Assembly: GCA_963726575.1 (NCBI GenBank)
Contig: CAVSCR010000006.1
Span: 124,001-188,000 of the forward strand
Direction: 5' to 3'
Length of the DNA stretch: 64,000 bases
Source: CAVSCR01 sp963726575
GTDB lineage: Bacteria; Actinomycetota; Actinomycetes; JAHEKZ01
Shown: one piece after another, positions 7,910 to 16,711 of the stretch
Layout of the letters: every line of letters begins with the position of its first letter
How positions within the stretch are numbered: the first letter of the stretch is position 1
Position numbers and translations under genes: made by a program
The notes under the pieces: model-generated
Told to the model about the DNA's origin: nothing
Seen by the model: only the letters and a program-made list of their open reading frames with translations
The model's database searches: none

Positions 7910-7951
7910 TCACAGCAGAGCCACAGTCAGGCGGCAGGGGAGGCACAGTCA
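7910..7951 (+). promoter_or_regulatory. Phased CACAG repeats upstream of the Ser/Gly-rich membrane protein
   Basis: CACAG begins at 7911, 7922 and 7944 (offsets 0, +11, +33), with T before the first and G before the third, exactly as in the repeats at 5405-5443. The first repeat is 60 nt before the ATG at 7971. The remainder of the 212-bp gap after the kinase gene shows no other gene or structure I can support. Confidence 0.55.
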
Positions 7952-7970
7952 CCAGGTCCACTGTCGTGGC

Positions 7971-8510
7971 ATGACCAGCAACCAGACCCCCAGCAGTCCC
8001 CTGCCTGAGCCGGCCGAGAACGCATCGGCCGCATGGGTGCCGGGCGGCGACGCTTCGACACCTGAGTCCTTCCAGACCTACGACTACTCGAACGGGGCGA
8101 CGCCGACCGGTTCCACCGAATGGTTCGCCCTGTCGGACCCAACGTTCGAACCGGTGTCGCGCGGGAAGAAGCGCACCTGGCTCGTGCCCGCGCTGGCTGC
8201 CGCAGCCCTGACCGTAGGGCTCGCCGGAGGCGCGATGGCCGCCGGCGTGGCAACGACGTCGGCCACGCCGAGCGCCGTCAGCAGCTCCACCCTCGCCGGC
8301 GGCCTGCCGCCGATCAGCGGGGAGGACGACGGTGGCCCCGGTATCGCCGGTGCGGACAGCGAGACCGACTCCGGACCCACTGGTGTCATGCCGGGAACCG
8401 GATCGTCGGGCACCGCGCTGGCCGGAACCGGTGTCTCAGGCAGTTCGGGTACGACCGCGACGACGGGCACAACCGGCGGCGCGGCGACCGCGCCCACGGC
8501 CGGTCAGTGA
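7971..8510 (+). CDS. Ser/Gly/Thr-rich single-pass membrane protein
   Basis: A 179-residue protein not assigned to a known family. Residues 1-65 are polar and acidic with several prolines. A short basic stretch (RGKKR) is followed by one hydrophobic helix (about 67-92, LVPALAAAALTVGLAGGAMAAG). The remaining 85 residues are low-complexity Ser/Gly/Thr/Ala with acidic patches. The charge pattern predicts an inside N-terminus and outside C-terminus, like an anchored wall-spanning tail. No cysteine or catalytic motif is present. Composition resembles the linker of the FMN-binding protein at 3463-3948, and the shared upstream repeats place it in the same predicted regulon. I chose this ATG because it lies downstream of the repeats. 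Confidence 0.7.
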   Translation: MTSNQTPSSPLPEPAENASAAWVPGGDASTPESFQTYDYSNGATPTGSTEWFALSDPTFEPVSRGKKRTWLVPALAAAALTVGLAGGAMAAGVATTSATPSAVSSSTLAGGLPPISGEDDGGPGIAGADSETDSGPTGVMPGTGSSGTALAGTGVSGSSGTTATTGTTGGAATAPTAGQ

Positions 8511-8522
8511 GGATCCCGACGT

Positions 8523-8558
8523 GGTGGGCGGGCGGGGTAACGTCCCGCTCCGCCCACC
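8523..8558. terminator. GC-rich bidirectional terminator hairpin
   Basis: GTGGGCGG-GCGGG and CCCGC-T-CCGCCCAC form a 13-bp stem with one bulge and a short loop, between the convergent ends of the Ser/Gly-rich protein gene (stop at 8510) and the DUF2207 gene (stop at 8593). It likely ends both transcripts. No U-run is present. Confidence 0.65.
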
Positions 8559-8592
8559 CAGCCCCACAGCGGCTGCCGCTGGGCGTCGAACG

Positions 8593-10459
8593 TCACCAGC
8601 CGCCGCCGCCCCCACCGCCGAAACCACCGCCGCTGAAGCCGCCGCCGCCGAACCCGCTGCCGCCGCCGGACGCGGCGGCCGCCGCGGCCAGGCTGCCCGC
8701 CGACATCGAGGCGAAGTCGCCGATCGACTGGTTGAAGTCGCCGAACGACCAGGCCGCGACGCCGGTGTACCACGGCAGGACCGGCGGACCCATCGCGCCT
8801 CCGGGGGCGGCCGCCGCGAGGTCGGCGAAGACCTTGGCCCAGTGTTCCGCGACACCGAACACGATCGCGTAGGGCAGGTAGCGCGAGAAGATCGCGAGGC
8901 TGTCCTCGTACTTGATCTGGCTGGCCTCGGCGGTGGCGAGGTAACGCTTGAAGCCAAGGGCGCGCGCCAGCGCGGCGCTCCCCCGACCGGTCCGCGCGGG
9001 CATGGCACGCGAGCCGACGAGGAAGACGATCGCCACGACCACCAAACCGATCCCCACCCAGCCCAGGCTGGTGAACTTGGCGAGCAGGTACGCGCACCCT
9101 GCCGCGACCGCGATGCCGAGCAGACCCAACGTCGCCCATGCGCTCCGGGTGGCGCGTGGTGAACGCCGGTACCAGTTCAGCTGGACCATCTCGGTGTACA
9201 TCTTGCCCTCCACGACCGCGAGCGAACTCGCGAAGTGGCGCTTGAGCTCACTCACCCGCACCGTCGTCCCGTCACCGACGCCCGGCATGCTGAAGAGCGA
9301 GTCGAACAGCTTCTCCTCGTAGGGCAGCAGCTCGGCGTCGGCGGCCTTGAGGCGGACCAGCTGCCAGTCCTTGCTCGAGAACAAGCCGCCGTGGGGCAGC
9401 TCGTCGATGCGCACGTAGCCGCGCACCGCGAGGTCGACGATAGTGGCGGTCACGTCGAGCACGTCGGCGCTCTCGTCGATCAGCGCACCCGACGAGCCCG
9501 GGACGCATACCGGGAGTCGGCGTCCACTCCACCGGCCCCTCACCCTTGTCACCGAAGGGCCGCAGCTCCTCGGGAGGTTCAGCACCGTCGGCGGGAAGGA
9601 GTCCTGGTGTCAGTCCGGCGTAGCGTCGGTCACGACCGCGGCGCCAGACCAACCAGATCACCGCAGCTATGCCGAGCACCGTGACCAGCCCGGCCAGCGG
9701 CAGGTGCCAACCACCGATACTGAACGCGTGGCCGATCGTCCACCTGCGCTCCAGCTGAACCGGTGGCACCACGACGGCACCTTCAGGCATGCCAACCACC
9801 ACGGTGAGCGAGCTTCCCTCACCGACACCGTGCCCGACGAACTGGGCGCGCGCGCTGGTGTGCGCCGACCGATCACACGGCAAGTTCGAACCGACCGGAC
9901 CGGCGAAGCACGCGACGTCACTGATCGCTGGCGCGGAGACCGTCACGTGGGATTGCGCGACGGGTGAGGCCCAGAGCGCCGGGACGGCGTTCCAGTAGAG
10001 CTCGGCGTGCGTCGGAAACGCGTTCAGGGCACCGGTCACCTGATAGCTGAGCACGTACTTCTGAGTGCCCGAGACGAGCTGATTCGGGTTTCCGATGCGC
10101 AGGTACAGGTAGTCGCCCTGCTGGCTCTGTTGCACATCCGTCGGTGCCCCGCTCGGGCTGGCCACGGACACACCAGAGATCGTCAGCACTCGTGTGAAGT
10201 TGGTGTCTGGTGGATACGGATACCGATCGGGGATGTACCGCTCGATCCCGTGGCCGTCGCTGAAGAACGAGTACGTGATGTTCTCGGTGACGTCCACCGT
10301 GCCGTCGGGTTGGACCACCACGGTCACGTCGAAGGCCGGCGTCGAGCCCGCGCCCGTGGCCCGCGCGACCGCCTGCGCCGACGGCGCGATGCCGAACCCA
10401 ACGACCGTCACGGCCCCGACCGCGAGCGCGCCCGCGACGAACCGACACGCAGACCTCAT
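8593..10459 (-). CDS. DUF2207 membrane protein (apparent +1 frameshift)
   Basis: A DUF2207/YciQ-type predicted membrane protein, about 621 residues if the frame is restored. From an ATG at 10459 (with a GTG codon directly before it) it has a signal peptide, the extracellular DUF2207 domain (VDVTENITYSFFSDGHGIERYIPDRY), a transmembrane helix (LPLAGLVTVLGIAAVIWLVW) and a cytoplasmic part to PVEWTPTPGMRPG. The continuation (GALIDESADVLDVTATIVDLAVRGY, two more helices, and the usual Gly-rich GGGGFSGGGFGGGGGGGW tail) is in another frame. Deleting one G from the GGG at 9488-9490 gives LVGALIDE and joins them. Function of the family is unknown; the exposed glycine tail is typical. Confidence 0.85.
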
Positions 10460-10513
10460 CACGTGGCTGACGCTACCCGCCGGCAACGGCGAGTCCACGC
10501 AGGTGAGCGCGGG

Positions 10514-12079
10514 TCACCCGTTCAAGAACCGGTACCACGGCTTGACCCGGCCGTAGACCTTCACGAAAGCCTGGTACTGGTGCTCGTAGCCGGCCCGGTT
10601 CGCGGCATCGGGCGCGAACACCTGGTCCACCGGCACCCGCTCCTGCGCCTGCTCCCAGGTCAGCCGGCCGAGCTGGACCAGCGCCAGGAGCGCAACACCG
10701 CGTACCTGCGCCTCGGCCGGGTGGTCGACCCGCTCGACGGTGCGACCCAGGATGTCCGCGTGGATCTGGCACCACAGGTCCGAGCGGGCGCCGCCGCCGA
10801 GGACTCGGATGGGGTCGAGCCGCGAGCCGACGAACTTGTCGGCTGCCTCGACCAGCCAGCGCATGTTGTGGGCCACTCCTTCGAGCACTGCCCGGACCAG
10901 CTCGGCCCGCCGCGTCTGCAAGGACACGTTGAGAAAGGCGGCGCGCAGATGCGCGTCGTCGACGGGTGAGCGTTCGCCCTTCAACCAGGGCGTGAACAGC
11001 ACGCCGCCAGACCCGGGTGCGGCCGTAGCCGCGAGGTCAAGCAGCTCGGGGTAGGTCGCCAACGGCCCGCTCGGACGATCGATACCGTCGCGCAGCCACT
11101 GCAGGCAGGCGCCGGCGGTCTCGTGGTTGTTCACCATGAGGTACCGGCCAGGGCCGACACCCGGAATCGCTGCGATCTGATGGAACAGGTCTGTCTTCTT
11201 GCTCGGAACCGCTGCCGACACCCACGACGTCGTGCTGATGGAGAAGTGCGCGCGTCCCTCGTCGAGCACGCCGGCGCCGACGTAGGCGGCGTGCAGGTCG
11301 GGTACGCCGCAGACCACGGGCACTCCGGTTGGGATGCCGAGTTCAGCCGCGGCTGAATTCGTGACGCCACCCAGCACCGACGCCGTTGCTCGCAGTGGCG
11401 GCAGCCGGGCCTCGTCGCGGCGGGTGAGCTCCACGAGCCTGCGCACGTACGACGGCGACGCCGCGGACGGACGGTTGTCGGTGAGCCAGGTGGCCAGCAT
11501 GGAGGCGGGCGTCGCGGCGATCACGCCGGTGAGCCGCAGCCCGAGGAAGTCCGTCGGCTCCATCAGGGTCGTGGCGTTAGCGTAGACGCCGGGGCGGCCG
11601 TAACGCAGGTACAGCGCGTGGCCGGTCGGGTCGGCACCGTTCGGTGACGGCATGCCGGCCGTGTAGCGGAGGAAGGGCGGTACCGCTGTCGGCTTGTACC
11701 CGGACACCGGCCCCCCGAAGGCGGCCTGGCTCCACGGTCGTCCCCGGTGGTCGGCCCAGATCAGGCAGGGCGCAACCGGCGCGCCCGCCGCGTCGACCGC
11801 AACGGTGGAGCCGTACTGCCCGGTGAGCGCCACGCCGACCGCATCGCTGGCGACGATCTCCGGACGCGCTACCAGCGCCTGACAACCGGCCGCAATCGAC
11901 GACCACCAGAACGCCGGGTCCTGCTCGACCGCCCCATCGTCCCCGAACTGCGTCGGGATCTCGGCGTGCTCGCAGCCCAGGATCGTGCCGTCCTCCGCAA
12001 CCGCACCGACCTTCAACCCGGTGGTGCCGAGGTCGATCGCGAGCACCCATCCGGTCCCGCTGGCCACGGTCTGGGTCAT
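10514..12079 (-). CDS. FGGY-family carbohydrate kinase
   Basis: A 521-residue ATP-dependent kinase of the FGGY family, closest in appearance to xylulokinase. Phosphate-binding motif AIDLGTTGLKVG is at residues 14-25, the catalytic aspartate region CGVPDLHAAYVGAG near the middle, and the ATP site GGGARSDLWCQI toward the C-terminus. Its ATG overlaps the stop of the S1P-lyase-like gene by 4 nt, so it is the last gene of the smpB-permease-lyase-kinase string. The substrate is not evident; FGGY members act on xylulose, gluconate, glycerol, erythritol and others. Being coupled to a lyase suggests the two enzymes share one pathway. Confidence 0.88.
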   Translation of the reverse strand: MTQTVASGTGWVLAIDLGTTGLKVGAVAEDGTILGCEHAEIPTQFGDDGAVEQDPAFWWSSIAAGCQALVARPEIVASDAVGVALTGQYGSTVAVDAAGAPVAPCLIWADHRGRPWSQAAFGGPVSGYKPTAVPPFLRYTAGMPSPNGADPTGHALYLRYGRPGVYANATTLMEPTDFLGLRLTGVIAATPASMLATWLTDNRPSAASPSYVRRLVELTRRDEARLPPLRATASVLGGVTNSAAAELGIPTGVPVVCGVPDLHAAYVGAGVLDEGRAHFSISTTSWVSAAVPSKKTDLFHQIAAIPGVGPGRYLMVNNHETAGACLQWLRDGIDRPSGPLATYPELLDLAATAAPGSGGVLFTPWLKGERSPVDDAHLRAAFLNVSLQTRRAELVRAVLEGVAHNMRWLVEAADKFVGSRLDPIRVLGGGARSDLWCQIHADILGRTVERVDHPAEAQVRGVALLALVQLGRLTWEQAQERVPVDQVFAPDAANRAGYEHQYQAFVKVYGRVKPWYRFLNG

Positions 12080-13530
12080 ATGCCGCTCAACGGCGCCGTC
12101 GGCTCGGGAACGTCGTACATCGCGTCGAGCGCACCGGCGAGGAGGAACGGCAACATCTGCGCCCCGGCCGGGCTACCGGCCAACCCGTACAGTGCCCCGC
12201 TGTTCGCCGGTTCACCTGCGTGCTCCCGCGCATAGCCGACAGCATCACGCAGGTCTCGAGCGAACTCCTCGACCAGCCCGTCGCGGGTGTTCGGCAACGT
12301 CACGCAGAAGTGGAGGCCCGCCGGCAGCTGGGTGGGGTTCAACCGCCAACCCTTCGCGAGCAGGAAGTCGTTGACGTGGAAGATGTCGACGTCGTCGGCG
12401 ACCGACCGGAAGGCGACCAGAAAGGTGGGGTCGCCGAACACGGACAGTTCCGCCACCGACTCCACAGCGGTGCGGATCGCGGCCGCCGTAGTGAAGATCC
12501 GTCGGGCTGCATCCAGATAGCCCGCCTCGCCCGTCGTCACCAGAGCCGCCCACGTAGCAGCGATCAGGCCGCCAGACCGACTGCCCGACATGCCCGGTGA
12601 GACGTAGAGTCCTCCGGGCCAGTCATTGGACTTGAAGTACTGGTACTGACGCAGGGTGCGGTTGCGGTACATCAACACCGAGGTGCCCTTGAGCGCATAC
12701 CCGAACTTGTGCGTGTCAGCCGAGATCGAGGTGACCCCCGGCAGCCGGAAGTCGAACGCCGGAATCGGGTAGCCCAGTCGTTGCCCCCACGGCAGCAACC
12801 AGCCGCCCAGACATCCGTCGACGTGCAGCCCGACGTCGTGCTGCAGCGCCAGATCGGACAGTGCCGCGATCGGGTCGACGAGCCCGTACGGGTAGGACCC
12901 TGCCGACCCCACCAACGCCACGGTTCGGTCGGTGATGTGGTCGCGCACGAAGTCGACGTCGACGACGAAGTCCTCGGTCACCGGTGCACGGACGACTTCG
13001 ATGCCGAAGTAGTCACAAGCCTTGTCGAGCGCCACGTGAGCCGTGGTGGGGAGGATCACCTGCGGCTGGGAGATCCCCTTCTCGATCCGGCCGCGCTCGC
13101 GGTAGACCAGCATCGGGTTCATCAGGCTCTCGGTGCCGCCTGATGTCACGACGCCGACGGCGTCCTCCCCGGGGTGGTGGCCGGGCACCGCCTCGCCGTG
13201 CAACAGCGACAGCGTCATCGCGACGATCTCGCCCTCGAACTTCGTCGCCGATGGATACATGTCTCGCTGCAGCACGTTGGCGTGCGCGAACGCTTCGTAC
13301 ACCTGAGTGAGGAAGTGGTACTGCTCGTGATCGCCGAGGTACAGCGAGCCCGACACCTTGCCCGAGTCACCGAGGGCGTCCTCTTCGTGCGCGAGCCTGC
13401 GCACCAAGCCCAGGACGTCGTCGCGTTCGAGACCGGCCTGCGGTACGTGTCGGTACGCGGCGAACCGGTTCTTGTACGGGTAGAACTGCTCGAGCATCGC
13501 CATGATCTGCTCAGAACTCAGGTCGGGCAC
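12076..13530 (-). CDS. Sphingosine-1-phosphate lyase-like PLP enzyme
   Basis: A 484-residue group II PLP decarboxylase-fold enzyme. It carries the S1P-lyase pattern: GKVSGSLYLGD (57-67), SGGTESLMNPML (130-141), LHVDGCLGGW (235-244) and VTSISADTHKFGYALKG (266-282), where K275 is the PLP-binding lysine, then GGLYVSPGMSGSRSGG. Glutamate or tyrosine decarboxylases lack this last block, so cleavage of a phosphorylated amino alcohol to an aldehyde and phosphoethanolamine is the best prediction, substrate unproven. The GTG start at 13530 shares one base with the permease TAG (TAGTG). No N-terminal membrane anchor is present, as in bacterial S1P lyases. Confidence 0.82.
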   Translation of the reverse strand: MPDLSSEQIMAMLEQFYPYKNRFAAYRHVPQAGLERDDVLGLVRRLAHEEDALGDSGKVSGSLYLGDHEQYHFLTQVYEAFAHANVLQRDMYPSATKFEGEIVAMTLSLLHGEAVPGHHPGEDAVGVVTSGGTESLMNPMLVYRERGRIEKGISQPQVILPTTAHVALDKACDYFGIEVVRAPVTEDFVVDVDFVRDHITDRTVALVGSAGSYPYGLVDPIAALSDLALQHDVGLHVDGCLGGWLLPWGQRLGYPIPAFDFRLPGVTSISADTHKFGYALKGTSVLMYRNRTLRQYQYFKSNDWPGGLYVSPGMSGSRSGGLIAATWAALVTTGEAGYLDAARRIFTTAAAIRTAVESVAELSVFGDPTFLVAFRSVADDVDIFHVNDFLLAKGWRLNPTQLPAGLHFCVTLPNTRDGLVEEFARDLRDAVGYAREHAGEPANSGALYGLAGSPAGAQMLPFLLAGALDAMYDVPEPTAPLSGI

Positions 13531-14969
13531 TAGCGCTCCTCGGCTATGGACGGCGCTTCGAGCTCGAGGGCGTAGGGCGACGACTGCGCCAGCTCGGAGT
13601 ACACGTCGGGTCGACGACGTCGAAGGTACGCGGCGTACGCCAGACCGCCGCCAATGGCCAGGACGTAGAGCCAGGGCAGCGAGTTCACCACACGAGACGA
13701 CGTGGAGGTCAGCGTGTCGTAGTGGGTCGCGGTCAGCACAACGGCGAGCGCCAGGACCACCGCCGCGACGGAGGGGGCGAGATAGGTGCGGAACCACTGG
13801 CCGCCGCCGTGGCGGGCGAAGAAGGCCGGCACCGACAGGGCTGCTCCTGCCTGCATCGCAACGATCCCGAGCGTTCCCAGCGCGATCATCGAGGCGGCCA
13901 GGTTCAGGTAGGGATCCAGATGTGCCAGGGCAAAGCAGATCACCACCACTGCCGTCAGTGCGCTCTGGGTGAGGCTGGCCAGGTGCGGGGACAGGTGGTG
14001 CTCGTGCACCCCACCGAGCCAGTGCGGCAACAGCCGTTCCCGCCCCAGGGCGAACATGTAACGGCTGGCTGCATTGTGAGTGGCCAGGATCGCGGCGAGC
14101 AGGCTGCTCAGGAGCATCACGCCCATGAGCGTGGACGCCCAGCTCCCCACGTACTTCGTCATCAGGTCGAAGTACAGCTCGCCCAGGTCGGAGGTCGCCT
14201 TGCCCTGGACGTCCTTCATGGCCCCGGCACCCACCGCCAGCCACGCGCTGACGCAGTAGAGGCTGCCGATCAACGACACGGAGATGTACGTGGCGAGCGG
14301 GATGCTGCGGTTGGGGTTCTTCGTCTCCTCGCCGAACAGCGCCGCCGACTCGAACCCCACGAAGGTGGAGAACGCGAGCAGCAGGGCGTTGGCCAGACCG
14401 GGTGTGAACGTGGAGGGCCGGAACGAACCGGTCTGAAACGCGCTGAGCCCCACGTGTAGCAGGATCGACACATCGAGCAACAGCAGCAGCGACATCTCGG
14501 CGACCATGAGCACCGCCAGCACCGAGGCGCTCACGTTGACCGATCGATAGCCCAAGGCGCCGACCACGACGATCCCGACCAGCGCGGCGATCCACCACGG
14601 GACGCCGAGCCCCAGCTGGCTGAAGTACCCGAATCCACCGACGATCCCGATGGTCTGGGCGTTGTAGGCGATCACCGCCACGAGTCCGGCCACGACGCCG
14701 ACCCGCTTTCCGAGACCATGGCTGATGTAGGTGTAGAACGCACCGGTGTTGACGACGCGACGCGCCATGGCCGCGTACCCGAAGGCGAACAGCAACAACG
14801 TCACCGCAGCCATCACGTAGGCCGCGGGCAAGCCGGCCCCGTTGCCCAGCACGAAGCCAAGGGGAATCGTGCCGACAACTGCCGCGAGGGGCGCGGCCAT
14901 GGCCACGACGATGAACACGACCTTGGCGGTGGTGAGCTGGCCGCGCGCCACCCCCGCCTCAGTCGTCAC
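13530..14969 (-). CDS. APC-family amino acid/amine permease
   Basis: A 479-residue polytopic transporter of the amino acid-polyamine-organocation superfamily with about 12 hydrophobic helices. The first helix carries the typical unwound region (FIVVAMAAPLAAVVGTIPLG), and helix 6 has AFSTFVGFESAALFGEETKNPNRSIPLA, the best-known APC signature. The GTG start at 14969 lies inside the end of smpB (11-nt overlap), and the stop overlaps the lyase start by one base. Substrate is unknown; coupling with a PLP lyase suggests an amino acid or amino alcohol taken up as carbon or nitrogen source. Confidence 0.88.
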   Translation of the reverse strand: MTTEAGVARGQLTTAKVVFIVVAMAAPLAAVVGTIPLGFVLGNGAGLPAAYVMAAVTLLLFAFGYAAMARRVVNTGAFYTYISHGLGKRVGVVAGLVAVIAYNAQTIGIVGGFGYFSQLGLGVPWWIAALVGIVVVGALGYRSVNVSASVLAVLMVAEMSLLLLLDVSILLHVGLSAFQTGSFRPSTFTPGLANALLLAFSTFVGFESAALFGEETKNPNRSIPLATYISVSLIGSLYCVSAWLAVGAGAMKDVQGKATSDLGELYFDLMTKYVGSWASTLMGVMLLSSLLAAILATHNAASRYMFALGRERLLPHWLGGVHEHHLSPHLASLTQSALTAVVVICFALAHLDPYLNLAASMIALGTLGIVAMQAGAALSVPAFFARHGGGQWFRTYLAPSVAAVVLALAVVLTATHYDTLTSTSSRVVNSLPWLYVLAIGGGLAYAAYLRRRRPDVYSELAQSSPYALELEAPSIAEER

Positions 14970-15432
14970 GTCCCCGCCTGGCCATGTCGCGTTGGGCTTC
15001 TCGGGTCGCCTGGCGTTCGGCGAGAGCCTGGCGCTTGTCGTAGTTGCGCTTGCCGCGAGCCAGCCCGATCTCGACCTTGGCGTAGCCGTCCTTGAAGTAC
15101 AGGGCCAGCGGCACGAGGGTGAGCCCCTTCTCGTGCGTCTTGCCGACGAGCTTGTGGATCTCCGCCCGGTGAAGCAGCAACTTGCGGGGGCGCCGAGGCT
15201 CGTGGTTGGTCCACGTGCCCTGGGTGTACTCCGGGATGTGCACGTTGTACAGCCAGACCTCGTTGCCCTTGACGCTGGCATAGCCGTCGATGAGCGAGGC
15301 CCGTCCAGCCCGAAGCGACTTGACCTCGGTGCCGGTGAGCACGAGGCCGGCTTCGAACGTCTCCTCCACGAAGTAGTCGTGGCGTGCCTTCTTGTTCTGG
15401 GCGACGACCCGTCGCCCCTGTTCGCGTGGCAA
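14959..15432 (-). CDS. smpB: SsrA-binding protein SmpB
   Basis: A 157-residue SmpB, essential partner of tmRNA in trans-translation. The protein begins PREQGRRVVAQNKKARHDYF and includes the GTEVKSLRAGRASLIDGYA core and the basic C-terminal tail (GLARGKRNYDKRQ) that inserts into the empty mRNA channel. The only start that fits the family N-terminus is a TTG at 15432, one base after the TGA of the S41 peptidase gene, so translation probably depends on coupling from upstream. Rare-start usage may keep SmpB low. The end overlaps the permease gene by 11 nt. Confidence 0.94.
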   Translation of the reverse strand: MPREQGRRVVAQNKKARHDYFVEETFEAGLVLTGTEVKSLRAGRASLIDGYASVKGNEVWLYNVHIPEYTQGTWTNHEPRRPRKLLLHRAEIHKLVGKTHEKGLTLVPLALYFKDGYAKVEIGLARGKRNYDKRQALAERQATREAQRDMARRGRDD

Positions 15433-15433
15433 C

Positions 15434-16603
15434 TCAGCCCCGAGAGGAGGTGGTGGGCACCGACGCCATGAGGCCGAGCAGCACCTCGAGTGCGCGCTGC
15501 TCGGCGTAGGCGGGCGTGTTCGCCGGGTCGACGTAGACATCCGGCTCGATGCCCACACCGTCGATCATCCGACCGTTGGGGGTTCGGTACCGACCGACGG
15601 TCAGCTCAAGAGCCGAACCGTCGGAGAGCCGGGTGGGCTCTTGCACGGAGCCCTTGCCGTACGTGCGCGACCCGACGATCACGGCACGGTTGCGATCCTG
15701 GAGAGCAGCAGCGACGACCTCGGCCGCACTCGCGGTCGCACCGTCGACCAGCACGACGAGTGGGATGGACGTGTTGCCGCCGGGGTTGGCCGACAAGGTG
15801 CGCACCCCATGACCACGACGCTGGTAGGACACCACCGGCCCGCCGTCGAGGAACACTGACGCCACCTCGACTCCTTCGTCCAGCAGACCGCCGGGGTTCC
15901 CCCGGAGGTCGAGGACGACTCCAGCGCTGCTCTGCGCGCTCAGGTGCGCGACGGCGTCCCGGACCTGGCGGCCGACGCCACGGGTGAAGGCCAGGATGTG
16001 GATCAGCGTGACCCCGTCGGCCAGCTGCTGGGTCTGCACGTCGTGGACGGCAAGCGTCACGCGCTCGACGAGCAGGCTCTGACTCAGCCCGCCCCGGTCG
16101 ATGGTGACCGCCACGCTGGTTCCGTCCGGCCCGCGCAGCTGATCGACGACGGCCGCCACCGACTGGCCCTGCGTGGTGTTGCCGGCGACCGACGTGACCC
16201 GGTCACCCGCGAGCAGTCCGGCCGATGCGGCCGGCGACCCCGGCTGAACACTGTCGATGACGAGTTGACCCTTCGAGGTGGAGCGCAGCCACACCCCGAT
16301 GCCGGAGTACGACCCCTCCAGCCCCTGGCTGAACTGGGCGTACTGCCCCGGCGTGTAGTAGGCCGACCAGCGGTCCCCGAGCGCGCGCAGCATGCCCTGC
16401 ACGGCGGCGTGCTCCAGCGCGGTCCGGTCGACCGGATGTGCGGCGTCGGCCTCGATCCGCTGCTCGGCCTCGTCGAGCAGGCTGCCCTGCGCCTTGGGAG
16501 CGGGGCTGCCCACGACGCCGGTCACGAGGCCGGCACCGAACGCCACGGCTACGACAGCAGCCAGGGCGACGGCGCGCCACAGGCGCCTGACCAGCGGGGA
16601 CAT
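15434..16603 (-). CDS. S41-family C-terminal processing peptidase
   Basis: A 389-residue exported serine protease of the CtpA type. An N-terminal signal/anchor (about 8-33) is followed by a PDZ domain (about 95-175, SGIGVWLRS...GDRVTSVAG) and the S41 catalytic domain with nucleophile S292 in GATASAAEVV and general base K317 in RTYGKGSVQ. Such proteases trim envelope proteins, often peptidoglycan hydrolases, at their C-termini. It is located between an M23 peptidase gene and smpB. The 108-bp gap upstream suggests its own promoter. Confidence 0.92.
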   Translation of the reverse strand: MSPLVRRLWRAVALAAVVAVAFGAGLVTGVVGSPAPKAQGSLLDEAEQRIEADAAHPVDRTALEHAAVQGMLRALGDRWSAYYTPGQYAQFSQGLEGSYSGIGVWLRSTSKGQLVIDSVQPGSPAASAGLLAGDRVTSVAGNTTQGQSVAAVVDQLRGPDGTSVAVTIDRGGLSQSLLVERVTLAVHDVQTQQLADGVTLIHILAFTRGVGRQVRDAVAHLSAQSSAGVVLDLRGNPGGLLDEGVEVASVFLDGGPVVSYQRRGHGVRTLSANPGGNTSIPLVVLVDGATASAAEVVAAALQDRNRAVIVGSRTYGKGSVQEPTRLSDGSALELTVGRYRTPNGRMIDGVGIEPDVYVDPANTPAYAEQRALEVLLGLMASVPTTSSRG

Positions 16604-16711
16604 GCTGCAATCCTAGGCGCGGGGACGGGCCACCATCGCCGGTCGGTCGGGACTGCCCGAGAACGACCCCCAACCATCACCCTCGACCTCAGCCTGAGGA
16701 TGGCGGGCGGC

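Noticed and set aside
6855..7970. N-terminal extension of the Ser/Gly-rich protein into the kinase gene
   Set aside because: This part is a shadow of the kinase coding sequence. The phased repeats and the ATG at 7971 define a separate gene.
13531..14598. N-terminal extension of the S1P-lyase-like frame to 840 codons
   Set aside because: The extra sequence overlaps the permease gene and has shadow-like composition. The family N-terminus starts at the GTG at 13530.
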